From Galbibacter sp048266365 (lineage in GTDB: Bacteria > Bacteroidota > Bacteroidia > Flavobacteriales > Flavobacteriaceae), in assembly GCF_048266365.1 (NCBI RefSeq), contig NZ_JBLWZP010000012.1, forward strand, positions 1-64,000: 64,000 nucleotides of DNA, given 5' to 3'. Made by a program: the position numbers and the translations under genes. Shown in pieces: positions 31,111-40,642 of the stretch (its first letter is position 1; every line of letters begins with the position of its first letter). Under the pieces are notes generated by a model that saw only the letters and a program-made list of their open reading frames with translations, searched no databases and was not told where the DNA came from.

Positions 31111-34092
31111 ATGAAAACAAATCTTTTACGGAGCATTGTACTTCCCTTAGCATTTCTGTGCTTAGGGTTTGTGCAAGCACAAACAACAGTGTCAGGAGTT
31201 GTTTCTGACCAGAACGGTCCCTTGCCAGGGGCCAGCGTGGTAGTCAAAGGCACTACCAACGGAACTCAAACCGATTTTGACGGTAATTATCAATTAGCTA
31301 ACGTGCCTGATGACGCTATTTTAGTGTTCAGTTATGTTAGCTTCAAGACCCAGGAAGTACCACTTAATGGGCAGACGACCTTGACTATTACTCTGGAGGC
31401 TGATACGCAATCTCTAGAAGAAGTAGTCGTGGTAGGTTACGGTACTCAGAAAAGGAAGGAAGTAACCTCTTCGGTTGCATCTGTAAAGGCTGAGGATTTT
31501 AATCAAGGTGGTGCTCGCTCGCCAATGGATCTTATCCAGGGTAAGGTTGCGGGATTAAACATCACCAGAACACGAGGTAACAACCCTAACTCAAGCACAT
31601 CTATTCAGCTTCGTGGGGTTTCATCTATTAGAGGGGACGTTGCTCCACTGATTGTAATTGATGGAATACCTGGTGGGGATTTGGATCTATTACAACAAGA
31701 TGATATCGCTTCAATCGATGTTCTTAAGGATGGATCTGCTGCTGCAATCTACGGTACTCGTGGTAACGCAGGTGTGATTTTGATCACCACTAAAAGAGGG
31801 AGAAGTGGAAAGACAACCACAGAATACAACACCTACATTCAGTCAGAATTTGTAGACAAAAAACCGGATTATTTATCGGCTTCTGAGTTTAGAGATTTAA
31901 TTGCTCAAGGCGTGATTTCAGAGGATCAGGATTTTGGATACTCTACAGATTTATATGATGAACTGATAAACAAATCCAATCTGAGCCAATATCACAATCT
32001 TTCCATGTCAGGGGGGAGTGAGTCAACTACCTTTAGGGCTTCCATTGTTTACAATGAAGCTATGGGTATTGCAAAAGAAAATGAAAGAGAACAATTTGGA
32101 GGTCGTTTTAGTATTAATCACAAAGCATTAGATGATAAATTGACCATCCAGTCTCATTTGGCGGCTAATTTTATAAATGCAAACCTTTTAGGAGGTGGAA
32201 CAGGAGATGGTACAGATTTATTAGGAGGAGCGACTGCGAATTTTGAGCAAGCGATCCAAAGAAATCCAACTGCTCCTATTTATAACGAAGATGGAACTTT
32301 TTATGAGACTCAGGCTTATAATAACTTTAACCCTTTACACAGGTTAGCGGATCGAATTTATGAAAGACAAGAAGAGGTTATCTCTGGAGACTTAAGATTG
32401 ACCTTGGAACTAGCCAAAGGGTTGAATGCTAGTGTTTTTGGCTCTTATGTGCGAAGCAACTACAATGACAGAGTTTTTCGATCTAAAAATGATTGGGATC
32501 AAAGAGAATCAACCGAGTATCAAGGTACAGCTTATGCCAAAAAATTCAATCATCTGGAATGGAGTAAAACCTTGGAAAGTACAATAGAATACAAAACCAC
32601 TATTGCGGAAAAGCACAATTTAGGAGCTATTGTGGGTTATAGTTATCAATATAGCACGGTAGAGGAATTTAGTGCTGATAATTCAGGCTTTACCAATGAT
32701 GGATTTTTAGACTGGAAGCTCGAATCTGGTAATGCACTTACTGATACCAGCCTTCCAAGACCCCAATTGTATAGCTTTAAAGATGATAACTTATTAGTAG
32801 GTTTCTTTGGTAGGATTAACTACGGATTCAACGATAAATATTTTGCGCAATTTGTACTGAGAAGAGAAGGGTCTTCACGTTTCGGAGACAATAATAAATG
32901 GGGTAACTTCCCTGCGGCCTCAGTAGGTTGGGCAATTAGTGAAGAGTCTTTCTTAGAAAATATTGATGTTATTAATCAACTTAAATTAAGAGTGGGTTAC
33001 GGAGTTACCGGTAACCAAGGGATTCCGAATTACCAATCTATGATTACTTTAAGTGAAGGAGGCGTTTATCCTCAAGGTGGAGTATACTACCAAACCTATG
33101 GAGCTGCCAGAAACGCAAACCCTGATCTTAAATGGGAAGAAAAACACGAACTCAATTTCGGATTGGACTTTGCGCTATTGCAAAATAGATTGTCAGGTAG
33201 CGTTGATGTATACCAACGTAAAACTAAGGACTTGTTGTACAATTATACTGCTCAGCAACCGGCATTTGTGAGAAATTCTATTTATACAAATGTGGGAGAA
33301 TTGGAGAACAAAGGGATTGAGGTGGTGATCTCTGCCACTCCGGTTAGCAGTGAGAACTTCCAATGGAATGTTGATTTTACCGGAAGCTATCAAAGTAATA
33401 AACTCACACAACTCTCAGATGATAACTTTAAGGCAAATTGGTTGCAGTTTGGGGGCTTACCGTCTCCAGGTAACTTGGGAGATGCCATACGTCTTGAGGA
33501 AGGCGGTTCTGTCGGTAATTTCTATGGAAAGCGATTCGCAGGATTCACAGATGACGGAAAATGGTTGTTTTATAAGGCAGATGGAAGCACTGCTCAGGCA
33601 AGTGAAATGAATGAGAATGATTTAACCATCATCGGTAATGGGGTGCCTAAATATCAAGCATCATTGGGTAATCGATTCACCTATAAGAACTTCGATTTAT
33701 CTATTTTCTTTAGAGGAAAATTTGCCTACGATATATTAAATACAAAGGATCTGTATTTTGGTAATAAAAAATGGTTACCTAATAACTTATTAAAGAGTGC
33801 AGTGACCAAACATAACCAATTGGATGATGATCCACAATACTCTGACTATTATATAGAAAGTGGAGATTTTGTAAAATTAGACAATATCACTTTTGGATAT
33901 AACGTGCCTTTGGAGTCTAAATATTTGGAGAGTATGCGTGTCTATGTCACCGGAAAAAATTTAGCCACATTCACCGGTTACAGTGGAATCGATCCTGAAC
34001 TTGAAGATACTGGTTTTACAACAGGTATTGACGGTAGAGATTTTTATCCAAGAACCAAAACCTGGACACTTGGACTTAATTTCAGATTCTAA
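31111..34092 (+). CDS. susC: SusC/RagA-type TonB-dependent receptor
   Basis: A 993-residue outer-membrane glycan importer. Signal peptide 1-23 (ending FVQAQ), an N-terminal carboxypeptidase-D-regulatory-like domain (about 24-105, TTVSGVVSDQNGPLPGASV), the TonB box region (EEVVVVGYGTQKRKEV), a plug domain (about 120-230, with the SusC family motif DGSAAAIYGTRGNAGVILI) and a 22-strand barrel to the end, closing WTLGLNFRF. It works with the SusD lipoprotein encoded 20 bases downstream and draws energy from TonB/ExbBD. Two LacI-type palindromes lie in its leader. The substrate is inferred from the GH92 neighbours: alpha-mannosides such as yeast mannan or N-glycans. Confidence 0.97.
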   Translation: MKTNLLRSIVLPLAFLCLGFVQAQTTVSGVVSDQNGPLPGASVVVKGTTNGTQTDFDGNYQLANVPDDAILVFSYVSFKTQEVPLNGQTTLTITLEADTQSLEEVVVVGYGTQKRKEVTSSVASVKAEDFNQGGARSPMDLIQGKVAGLNITRTRGNNPNSSTSIQLRGVSSIRGDVAPLIVIDGIPGGDLDLLQQDDIASIDVLKDGSAAAIYGTRGNAGVILITTKRGRSGKTTTEYNTYIQSEFVDKKPDYLSASEFRDLIAQGVISEDQDFGYSTDLYDELINKSNLSQYHNLSMSGGSESTTFRASIVYNEAMGIAKENEREQFGGRFSINHKALDDKLTIQSHLAANFINANLLGGGTGDGTDLLGGATANFEQAIQRNPTAPIYNEDGTFYETQAYNNFNPLHRLADRIYERQEEVISGDLRLTLELAKGLNASVFGSYVRSNYNDRVFRSKNDWDQRESTEYQGTAYAKKFNHLEWSKTLESTIEYKTTIAEKHNLGAIVGYSYQYSTVEEFSADNSGFTNDGFLDWKLESGNALTDTSLPRPQLYSFKDDNLLVGFFGRINYGFNDKYFAQFVLRREGSSRFGDNNKWGNFPAASVGWAISEESFLENIDVINQLKLRVGYGVTGNQGIPNYQSMITLSEGGVYPQGGVYYQTYGAARNANPDLKWEEKHELNFGLDFALLQNRLSGSVDVYQRKTKDLLYNYTAQQPAFVRNSIYTNVGELENKGIEVVISATPVSSENFQWNVDFTGSYQSNKLTQLSDDNFKANWLQFGGLPSPGNLGDAIRLEEGGSVGNFYGKRFAGFTDDGKWLFYKADGSTAQASEMNENDLTIIGNGVPKYQASLGNRFTYKNFDLSIFFRGKFAYDILNTKDLYFGNKKWLPNNLLKSAVTKHNQLDDDPQYSDYYIESGDFVKLDNITFGYNVPLESKYLESMRVYVTGKNLATFTGYSGIDPELEDTGFTTGIDGRDFYPRTKTWTLGLNFRF

Positions 34093-34112
34093 GCTAACAA
34101 CAAAATTTTAAA

Positions 34113-35750
34113 ATGATGAAAAAACATTTATATAACATATATACCTTGTTGATTGCAAGCCTGTTAGTTTTTACAGGCGCCTGTACAGACTTGGATGAAA
34201 ACGTTTACAGTGAAATACAGAAAGAAAAGTTTTTCAATGATAAAACTGAGGTGCTGCAAGCAGCACTACGACCCTTTACCCATTTGCAAGCTTGGTTAGC
34301 ACCTACCGGTTCAAGTGGATATTACTATCACAGTGAATTATCTTCTGATCAAGTGGCCTGGCCTCAAAAGGGGCGTCACGGATACGATGGTGGAGATCAC
34401 TTTAGACAACACTACCATACCTGGACCAGTAATGAAGGCCGAATGAGAGGCACTTGGGAATTAATGTGGACTGGAGTTGGTTACGTTAATGGTGCTATTG
34501 AGGACATTTCTGCTCTTAAAAATCCAGAAGAAATTGGAATGAGCCAAGAAGAAGTTAATTCTATTTTAGCTGAATTGTACGTACTCAGAGCCTTTCATTA
34601 TATAAAGCTTATGGATTTGTGGGGTAACATCCCTATTGTTACTGTCAATGCAAAAAGTACGCCCTTAAATCCAGAGACCGCTCCTAGATCAGAGGTATTT
34701 GCATTTATTCAATCCGAACTCGAAACCTATGTTCCGCAACTTCCAAAGTATTCAGGAGATTTAGTAGGACGTACAACGCAAACCGCCGGTTATGCAATGC
34801 TGGCCGAACTCTATCTAAATGCCGAACAGTGGAACGGTACTGCGATGTGGGATGAGTGTATTGCGGCCTGTGATATGATCATCGATGGTCAGGCCGGAGG
34901 ATTAGGCGGTGCTCCGCAATTAGCAGACAATGTGCTTGAGACTTTTGGAAACACGAATCAAATGGCTTCTGAGAATTTGTATCAAATTGCTTATAGTCGT
35001 AAAGGCGGATTCACCTTTAACTGGTCAGGATTTTATTTCGGATATGGTAATATGTCAGAGGCCTTGAATGTTGGTTACTCCGGTTGGAATGCCTTTGTGG
35101 TTGTACCCACGGCTTTTGATGCTTATGCTGAAAATGACCTCAGGAAAGAAGAGTGGTTTTTATTTGGACCTCAATACATTTATGGAACTCAAGAACCTGT
35201 TTTGGGTACAGAGGAATATAATGGTGAGCCGCTTGTTTATGTAAATAGCATTCGTAGAGAGAGCGAAGGAGACCTCTCTTCAGTGGGTAGTATGGCAGAA
35301 GGTGAAGAAAATAGTGGAGCACGATTTGATAAATATAAATCTGGTACACTTGATGACGAAAATTATTGGGAGAACCAATATGTTATTTACCGCCTAACTG
35401 AAATATACTTCAATAAGGCTGAGGCTATTATGCGTAAAAATGGTGGAGTTGCAACTCAACAAGCGGTTGATTTAATCAACGCAACTAGAGAACGTGCTTT
35501 TGCTGACACAGATTGGGCAAGTGCGATGTACACGACAGCTACATTGACTATGGATGAACTTTTAGCTGAACGCGGCAGAGAATTTATTTTTGAAGGAAAA
35601 CGTAGAACGGATCTAATTCGTTTTGGTGAATTTACCACAGGTTCGTGGTGGGATAAGGAGCCGGATGGTGATCCTAACAAAAACTTATATCCAATACCAT
35701 CCAACCAAATTGCTAATAACCCGAATTTAAAACAGAATCCAGGTTATTAG
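34113..35750 (+). CDS. susD: SusD/RagB-type glycan-binding lipoprotein
   Basis: A 545-residue surface lipoprotein with lipobox FTGAC (Cys24) and the family start TDLDENVYSEI. The TPR-like helical scaffold is seen in ELYVLRAFHYIKLMDLWGNIPIVT (family block LRAxYYxxLxxxxGxxPxxx) and ELLAERGREFIFEGKRRTDLIRFG near the C-terminus (the RxxEf..Egxr..DL/DLRRW block). It caps the SusC barrel and binds the glycan. It starts 20 bases after susC and is followed by a 165-base gap with a third operator-like palindrome in front of the GH92 gene. Confidence 0.96.
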   Translation: MMKKHLYNIYTLLIASLLVFTGACTDLDENVYSEIQKEKFFNDKTEVLQAALRPFTHLQAWLAPTGSSGYYYHSELSSDQVAWPQKGRHGYDGGDHFRQHYHTWTSNEGRMRGTWELMWTGVGYVNGAIEDISALKNPEEIGMSQEEVNSILAELYVLRAFHYIKLMDLWGNIPIVTVNAKSTPLNPETAPRSEVFAFIQSELETYVPQLPKYSGDLVGRTTQTAGYAMLAELYLNAEQWNGTAMWDECIAACDMIIDGQAGGLGGAPQLADNVLETFGNTNQMASENLYQIAYSRKGGFTFNWSGFYFGYGNMSEALNVGYSGWNAFVVVPTAFDAYAENDLRKEEWFLFGPQYIYGTQEPVLGTEEYNGEPLVYVNSIRRESEGDLSSVGSMAEGEENSGARFDKYKSGTLDDENYWENQYVIYRLTEIYFNKAEAIMRKNGGVATQQAVDLINATRERAFADTDWASAMYTTATLTMDELLAERGREFIFEGKRRTDLIRFGEFTTGSWWDKEPDGDPNKNLYPIPSNQIANNPNLKQNPGY

Positions 35751-35886
35751 ATTGTTCTTTTTTTAGAAGTTAGTTTGATGATTCTCTCACTTGGTGTAGT
35801 ATCAGGTGGGAGAATCTTTTTAATTTAACTTTTTTTTGTATTGAATTCCTTAAATTTATCCCATTCGTATTAAATTTGGGAATTAC

Positions 35887-35900
35887 CTAAAACCTTTTAG
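35887..35900. promoter_or_regulatory. LacI-type operator-like site 3
   Basis: CTAAAACCTTTTAG differs from a perfect palindrome only at the centre (CC for CG) and matches the susC operator pattern. It lies 16 bases before the first GH92 gene, suggesting control of that gene by the same regulator. Confidence 0.45.
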
Positions 35901-35915
35901 TAAAATTTAATTTAC

Positions 35916-38201
35916 ATGAAAACGATTACGTTTACATTCTTATTTTTGACTTGCTGTATCCTGAGTGCGCAACATAAAATTATTGAAACCATTGACAATC
36001 CTGTTGATTATGTGGATCCTTTGATTGGAACAGATTCTAAACCTAGTTTGTCTAATGGGAATGTCTATCCCGCCATTGCTATGCCATGGGGGATGAATTT
36101 CTGGACCCCTCAAACAGGAACTATGGGTCATGGTTGGGCCTACCAATACGATGCAGATAAATTGAGAGGGTTTAAACAAACCCATCAACCTTCTCCTTGG
36201 ATGAATGACTATGGTCAATTTGCTATAATGCCAACCACAGGAAAATTAGTTTTTAATGAAGACGATAGGGCGAGTTGGTTTTCTCATAAATCTGAAATAG
36301 TAAAACCGTATTATTATAGTGTGTATCTCGCAGATCACAATATAACCACAGAGTTTACACCAACCGAGCGAGCAGCTTTCTTTCGCTTTACTTTTCCAAA
36401 GTCTGATAGTTCTCATGTAGTGATTGATGCCTTGGATAACGGTTCTTATATAAAAATCATTCCACAGCAGCGTAAGATCATTGGCTACACCACTAAAAAT
36501 AGTGGCGGTGTTCCTGAAAATTTTAAAAACTATTTCGTTCTAGTATTCGATAAGGACTTTGATCAGGTAAATACTTTTAATGGTGATCAATTACTAAACA
36601 CCACTGAGGCCGATGCTGATCACGTGGGTGCTGTGATTGGATTTAAAACCCAAAAGGGAGAAGTGGTTCAAGCAAAAGTAGCCTCTTCTTTTATTAGCTT
36701 TGAACAAGCTGAGCGCAATTTAAAAGAAATAGGCAGCAAAGATTTTGAAACCGTTAAATCTGATGGACGTGCGATTTGGAATAAGGAATTAAGCAGAATC
36801 ATGGTCGGCGGTGGAACCATAGACCAGTTTAAAACATTCTACTCTGCACTCTACCGTAGTTTATTATTCCCCAGAAAGTTTTATGAGTATGATCAAAATG
36901 GTGAGGTTGTTCACTACAGCCCATATAATGGCGAAGTATTGCCTGGATATATGTTTACGGATACTGGATTCTGGGATACATTTAGGTCACTCTTCCCATT
37001 TTTAAATCTGATGTACCCAGAGCTAAATGTGAAAATGCAGAAAGGCTTGGTGAATGCTTATAAAGAAAGTGGTTGGTTACCGGAGTGGGCAAGCCCTGGT
37101 CTTCGAAATATAATGGTAGGGAATAATTCTGCTTCCGTTGTTGCGGATGCCTATTTAAAAAACCCAGACGCCAAGTACGATATTGAAACCCTTTATGAGG
37201 CTGTTATTCACGGCGCTAATAACGAAAGCCCAATGACCGCTGTTGGTCGTGCCGGAGCGGAGTACTATAAAGAGCTTGGTTATGTTCCTTATGACGTTGG
37301 TATTAATGAAAATGCTGCGCGTACCTTGGAATATGCCTATGATGATTTTGCTATTTACCAATTGGCAAAGGCACTTGATAGACCAAAAAAAGAAATTAAG
37401 CTTTACAAAAAGCGGAGTTTAAATTATAAAAATCTATTTGATTCACAAACCAATCTCATGCGCGGTAAGAACCAAAATGGGGAATTTATGGCGCCTTTCA
37501 ATCCTTTCAAATGGGGAGATGCTTTTACAGAAGGGAACAGCTGGCATTATACCTGGTCGGTTTTCCACGATATCGCGGGTCTTATGGATCTCATGGGTGG
37601 AAGAGAAGCTTTTGTAGCTCAGTTGGATAAGGTTTTTGAATTACCTCCTGTATTTGATGATAGTTATTACGGAGGGGTTATTCATGAAATACGCGAAATG
37701 CAAATTGCAAATATGGGTCAGTACGCTCATGGAAATCAGCCTATTCAGCATATGATTTATTTGTACAATTACGCATCTGAGCCCTGGAAGGCACAATACT
37801 GGATTCGTGAGACCATGGATCGGATGTATTTGCCTACTCCGGATGGATATTGCGGGGATGAAGACAACGGTCAAACTTCCGCTTGGTATGTGTTTTCAGC
37901 TATGGGCTTCTATCCTGTTTGTCCGGCTACGGATGAGTATGTTATAGGAACACCATTGTTTCAAAAAATGACTTTAAGTCTTCAAAATGGAAAAACAGTT
38001 ACCATTGAAGCTCCTGAGAATAATCATGAAAATAAATACATACAGAAGGCCTATTTGAACGGGAAATCCTATTCTAAAAACTACATCAGTCATAAAGAGC
38101 TGATGCAAGGGGCTGAAATTAAATTTGACATGGGAAGTTCTCCAAATAAATCTAGGGGGATAAAAAAAGAAGATGTACCTTTTTCCCTATCAACTGATTA
38201 G
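35916..38201 (+). CDS. GH92 alpha-mannosidase, H-E/HGNQP subgroup
   Basis: A 761-residue exported, calcium-dependent exo-alpha-mannosidase (signal peptide 1-18, ILSAQ). The N-terminal beta-sandwich domain begins NPVDYVDPLIGT and the (alpha/alpha)6 catalytic domain follows. By spacing against the characterised enzyme BT3990, the catalytic acid is Glu539 (TEGNSWHY) and the base pair Asp648/Asp650 lies in GDEDNGQTSAWY. The His590-Glu591 pair (GVIHEI) matches the BT3990 H-E pair that, as I recall, marks alpha-1,2-mannosidases. HGNQP at 605-609 is also of that subgroup. It is second in the operon order after susCD and 23 bases before another GH92 gene of a different subgroup. Confidence 0.94.
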   Translation: MKTITFTFLFLTCCILSAQHKIIETIDNPVDYVDPLIGTDSKPSLSNGNVYPAIAMPWGMNFWTPQTGTMGHGWAYQYDADKLRGFKQTHQPSPWMNDYGQFAIMPTTGKLVFNEDDRASWFSHKSEIVKPYYYSVYLADHNITTEFTPTERAAFFRFTFPKSDSSHVVIDALDNGSYIKIIPQQRKIIGYTTKNSGGVPENFKNYFVLVFDKDFDQVNTFNGDQLLNTTEADADHVGAVIGFKTQKGEVVQAKVASSFISFEQAERNLKEIGSKDFETVKSDGRAIWNKELSRIMVGGGTIDQFKTFYSALYRSLLFPRKFYEYDQNGEVVHYSPYNGEVLPGYMFTDTGFWDTFRSLFPFLNLMYPELNVKMQKGLVNAYKESGWLPEWASPGLRNIMVGNNSASVVADAYLKNPDAKYDIETLYEAVIHGANNESPMTAVGRAGAEYYKELGYVPYDVGINENAARTLEYAYDDFAIYQLAKALDRPKKEIKLYKKRSLNYKNLFDSQTNLMRGKNQNGEFMAPFNPFKWGDAFTEGNSWHYTWSVFHDIAGLMDLMGGREAFVAQLDKVFELPPVFDDSYYGGVIHEIREMQIANMGQYAHGNQPIQHMIYLYNYASEPWKAQYWIRETMDRMYLPTPDGYCGDEDNGQTSAWYVFSAMGFYPVCPATDEYVIGTPLFQKMTLSLQNGKTVTIEAPENNHENKYIQKAYLNGKSYSKNYISHKELMQGAEIKFDMGSSPNKSRGIKKEDVPFSLSTD

Positions 38202-38224
38202 CAATATTAAAACAGCAATTTTAA

Positions 38225-40609
38225 TTGATGGATTTTTCGTTATCAATACATAATAATTTATTTTTAAGCATAGGTTTAGTGACCGTTTATAGCTTGCTTT
38301 CTTCATGTGAAAATCAAAATAAAGCGCCAATAGAACCTAGCCAGGTTATCCCTATTTTGGAACAACGAGATTTGGTACAGTTTGTAGATCCAATGATTGG
38401 TACTGCTAAAATGGGTCATACCTATCCTGGTGCAACAGCGCCATTTGGGAGCATTCAATTAAGTCCTGATACCGATACAATACCCTATGCAGTTGAAGGA
38501 AACTACAATCCTGATGTCTATAAATATTGCGCAGGTTATCAGTATGATGATTCTACCATTGTAGGGTTCTCTCATACGCACTTTAGTGGGACGGGGCATT
38601 CAGATTTAGGGGATTTTTTAATCATGCCAACAGTAGGTAAGCTACAATTAAATCCGGGAACAGAGGCAGATCCTGATAGTGGATATCGCTCTACATTTTC
38701 GCATAACAATGAGCATGCAGAGGCTGGGTATTACAGCGTATTACTAGAGGATTATAATATTAAAGCTGAGTTGACCGCTACCACGAGAGTTGGAATGCAT
38801 CAATATACTTTTCCCAAGAGTGATCAAGCTCATGTCATTTTGGACCTGACCTCCGGTATATATAATTACGAAGGAAAAAATGTATGGACCTTTTTACGCG
38901 TTGAAAACGACACCTTAGTTACAGGTTATCGTCAGACGAACGGTTGGGCGAGAACGCGAAAAGTATATTTTGCCATGACCTTTAATAAACCCATCGAAAG
39001 TTTCGGAAGGAATGAACTTTCTAAACAAGTCTATAGAGGGTTTTGGAGGAAGTTCGACCAAACTAAAAACTTCCCTGAACTCGCCGGTGAAGATCTAAAG
39101 GTGTTTTTTGATTTCAAAACAACTGACGCAGAAAAGCTTAAAATAAAATTCGCCATATCACCGGTTAGCACTCGAGGAGCGATTAAGAACATCCAGGCAG
39201 AAATCCCCCACTGGGATTTTGAAAAAGTGAAATCTGAAACTCAGCAACAGTGGAATACAGAACTGAATAAGGTACAAATTGAACCTATAAACAAGGATGA
39301 AATGATCAATTTCTATACAGCGATGTACCATGCCTTCTTGGGCCCTACAGTTTATATGGATGTTGATGGAAAATACCGCGGCTTGGATATGGATGTTCAC
39401 CAGGCAAAGGATTTTGTAAACTATACCAGTTTTTCTCTCTGGGATACCTATAGAGCATTGCATCCGCTGTTTAACATTCTCCAACCGAAGCGCAATGCAG
39501 ATATGATCACCTCGATGTTGGAACATCAGAAGCAGAGTGTCCATGGAATGCTCCCCATTTGGTCACATTATGCCAATGAAAATTGGTGTATGATAGGGTA
39601 CCATAGTGTTTCTGTGATTGCCGATGCTATTGTAAAAGGAAATACAGGTTTTGATGTTGATGCTGCTATTGCGGCAAGCGTTGAAACTGCCAGTGTCCCC
39701 TATTATGATGGTTTGGACTATTACATGAATAAGGGATATGTACCGGAGGATAAAAATGGAGCTTCAGTATCCAAAACTTTAGAATATGCCTATGACGACT
39801 GGGCAATTGCTCAGGCTGCAAAAGCCGTTGGTGATACTGCTGTTTATGATGCGTTTATCCAAAGGTCTGAAAATTATAAAAATGTGTTTGATACAACTAC
39901 GGGGTTTATGCGCCCTAAACTTTCTGATGGTAGTTTTAAAAAAGAATTTGATCCCATGGATACCCATGGACAAGGATTTATAGAAGGAAACTCATGGAAT
40001 TATAGCTTATATGTCCCTCATCAACCAGATACTTTGATCACAATGATGGGCGGAAAAGAAGCTTTTGTCAACCGATTAGATTCCCTATTTACCATGGAAC
40101 TTCCAGATCGCTATTTTGCCAATACGGAGGATATCTCTAGAGAGGGGATAATAGGGAATTATGTACATGGAAATGAACCTTCACATCATGTGGTTTACTT
40201 ATATAATTGGACGGATTCTCCTTGGAAATCCCAAGACAAAATCCGAATGATATTAAAAGCCATGTACAAGCCTGCCGAAGATGGGCTTGGAGGAAATGAT
40301 GATTTTGGACAAATGAGTGCTTGGTATATTTTCAGCTCTCTAGGGTTCTATCCGGTTGCACCAGGTTCGCCTGTGTATGCACTGGGCAGCCCCGCAATCC
40401 AAGATGCCAAGATACAACTGGAAAACGGAAAGGTTTTTGAGGTTGTAGTTGAGAATCAATCTGAAGAAAATGTGTTTGTAGATAAAGTAACTCTTAATGG
40501 TAAACCCCTACATACACCATTTATAAAACACAGTGATATTAAACAAGGTGGTCGTTTACATTTTTATATGACGAGCCGACCCAATAAAGGATGGTATAAA
40601 AACCATTGA
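38225..40609 (+). CDS. GH92 alpha-mannosidase, HGNEP subgroup, lipoprotein
   Basis: A 794-residue GH92 enzyme with a lipoprotein signal ending at Cys28 (LLSSC), so it is probably anchored. The family start is QFVDPMIGTAKMGHTYPGA. The catalytic acid Glu587 is in FIEGNSWNY, HGNEPSHH lies at 648-655 and the base region GNDDFGQMSAWY has Asp693. Where BT3990 and the first enzyme have His-Glu, this protein has a different stretch (EDISREGIIG), so it is expected to cut another linkage (alpha-1,3, 1,4 or 1,6). With its neighbour it would strip different mannose linkages from the same glycan. The following GMC gene starts 33 bases later. Confidence 0.94.
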   Translation: MMDFSLSIHNNLFLSIGLVTVYSLLSSCENQNKAPIEPSQVIPILEQRDLVQFVDPMIGTAKMGHTYPGATAPFGSIQLSPDTDTIPYAVEGNYNPDVYKYCAGYQYDDSTIVGFSHTHFSGTGHSDLGDFLIMPTVGKLQLNPGTEADPDSGYRSTFSHNNEHAEAGYYSVLLEDYNIKAELTATTRVGMHQYTFPKSDQAHVILDLTSGIYNYEGKNVWTFLRVENDTLVTGYRQTNGWARTRKVYFAMTFNKPIESFGRNELSKQVYRGFWRKFDQTKNFPELAGEDLKVFFDFKTTDAEKLKIKFAISPVSTRGAIKNIQAEIPHWDFEKVKSETQQQWNTELNKVQIEPINKDEMINFYTAMYHAFLGPTVYMDVDGKYRGLDMDVHQAKDFVNYTSFSLWDTYRALHPLFNILQPKRNADMITSMLEHQKQSVHGMLPIWSHYANENWCMIGYHSVSVIADAIVKGNTGFDVDAAIAASVETASVPYYDGLDYYMNKGYVPEDKNGASVSKTLEYAYDDWAIAQAAKAVGDTAVYDAFIQRSENYKNVFDTTTGFMRPKLSDGSFKKEFDPMDTHGQGFIEGNSWNYSLYVPHQPDTLITMMGGKEAFVNRLDSLFTMELPDRYFANTEDISREGIIGNYVHGNEPSHHVVYLYNWTDSPWKSQDKIRMILKAMYKPAEDGLGGNDDFGQMSAWYIFSSLGFYPVAPGSPVYALGSPAIQDAKIQLENGKVFEVVVENQSEENVFVDKVTLNGKPLHTPFIKHSDIKQGGRLHFYMTSRPNKGWYKNH

Positions 40610-40642
40610 AGAAATGTAATTATTAATTAAACTCAAGTTTAA

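Noticed and set aside
37728..37742. Gln in HGNQP of the first GH92 enzyme taken as loss of the catalytic acid
   Set aside because: Spacing to the base motif shows that the catalytic acid is Glu539 in TEGNSWHY, which is present. HGNQP is a subgroup feature.
40626..40641. TTAAACTCAAGTTTAA-like palindrome before the GMC gene as a fourth LacI site
   Set aside because: It lacks the central CG pattern of the other sites and is made of the AT-rich bases common in this DNA.
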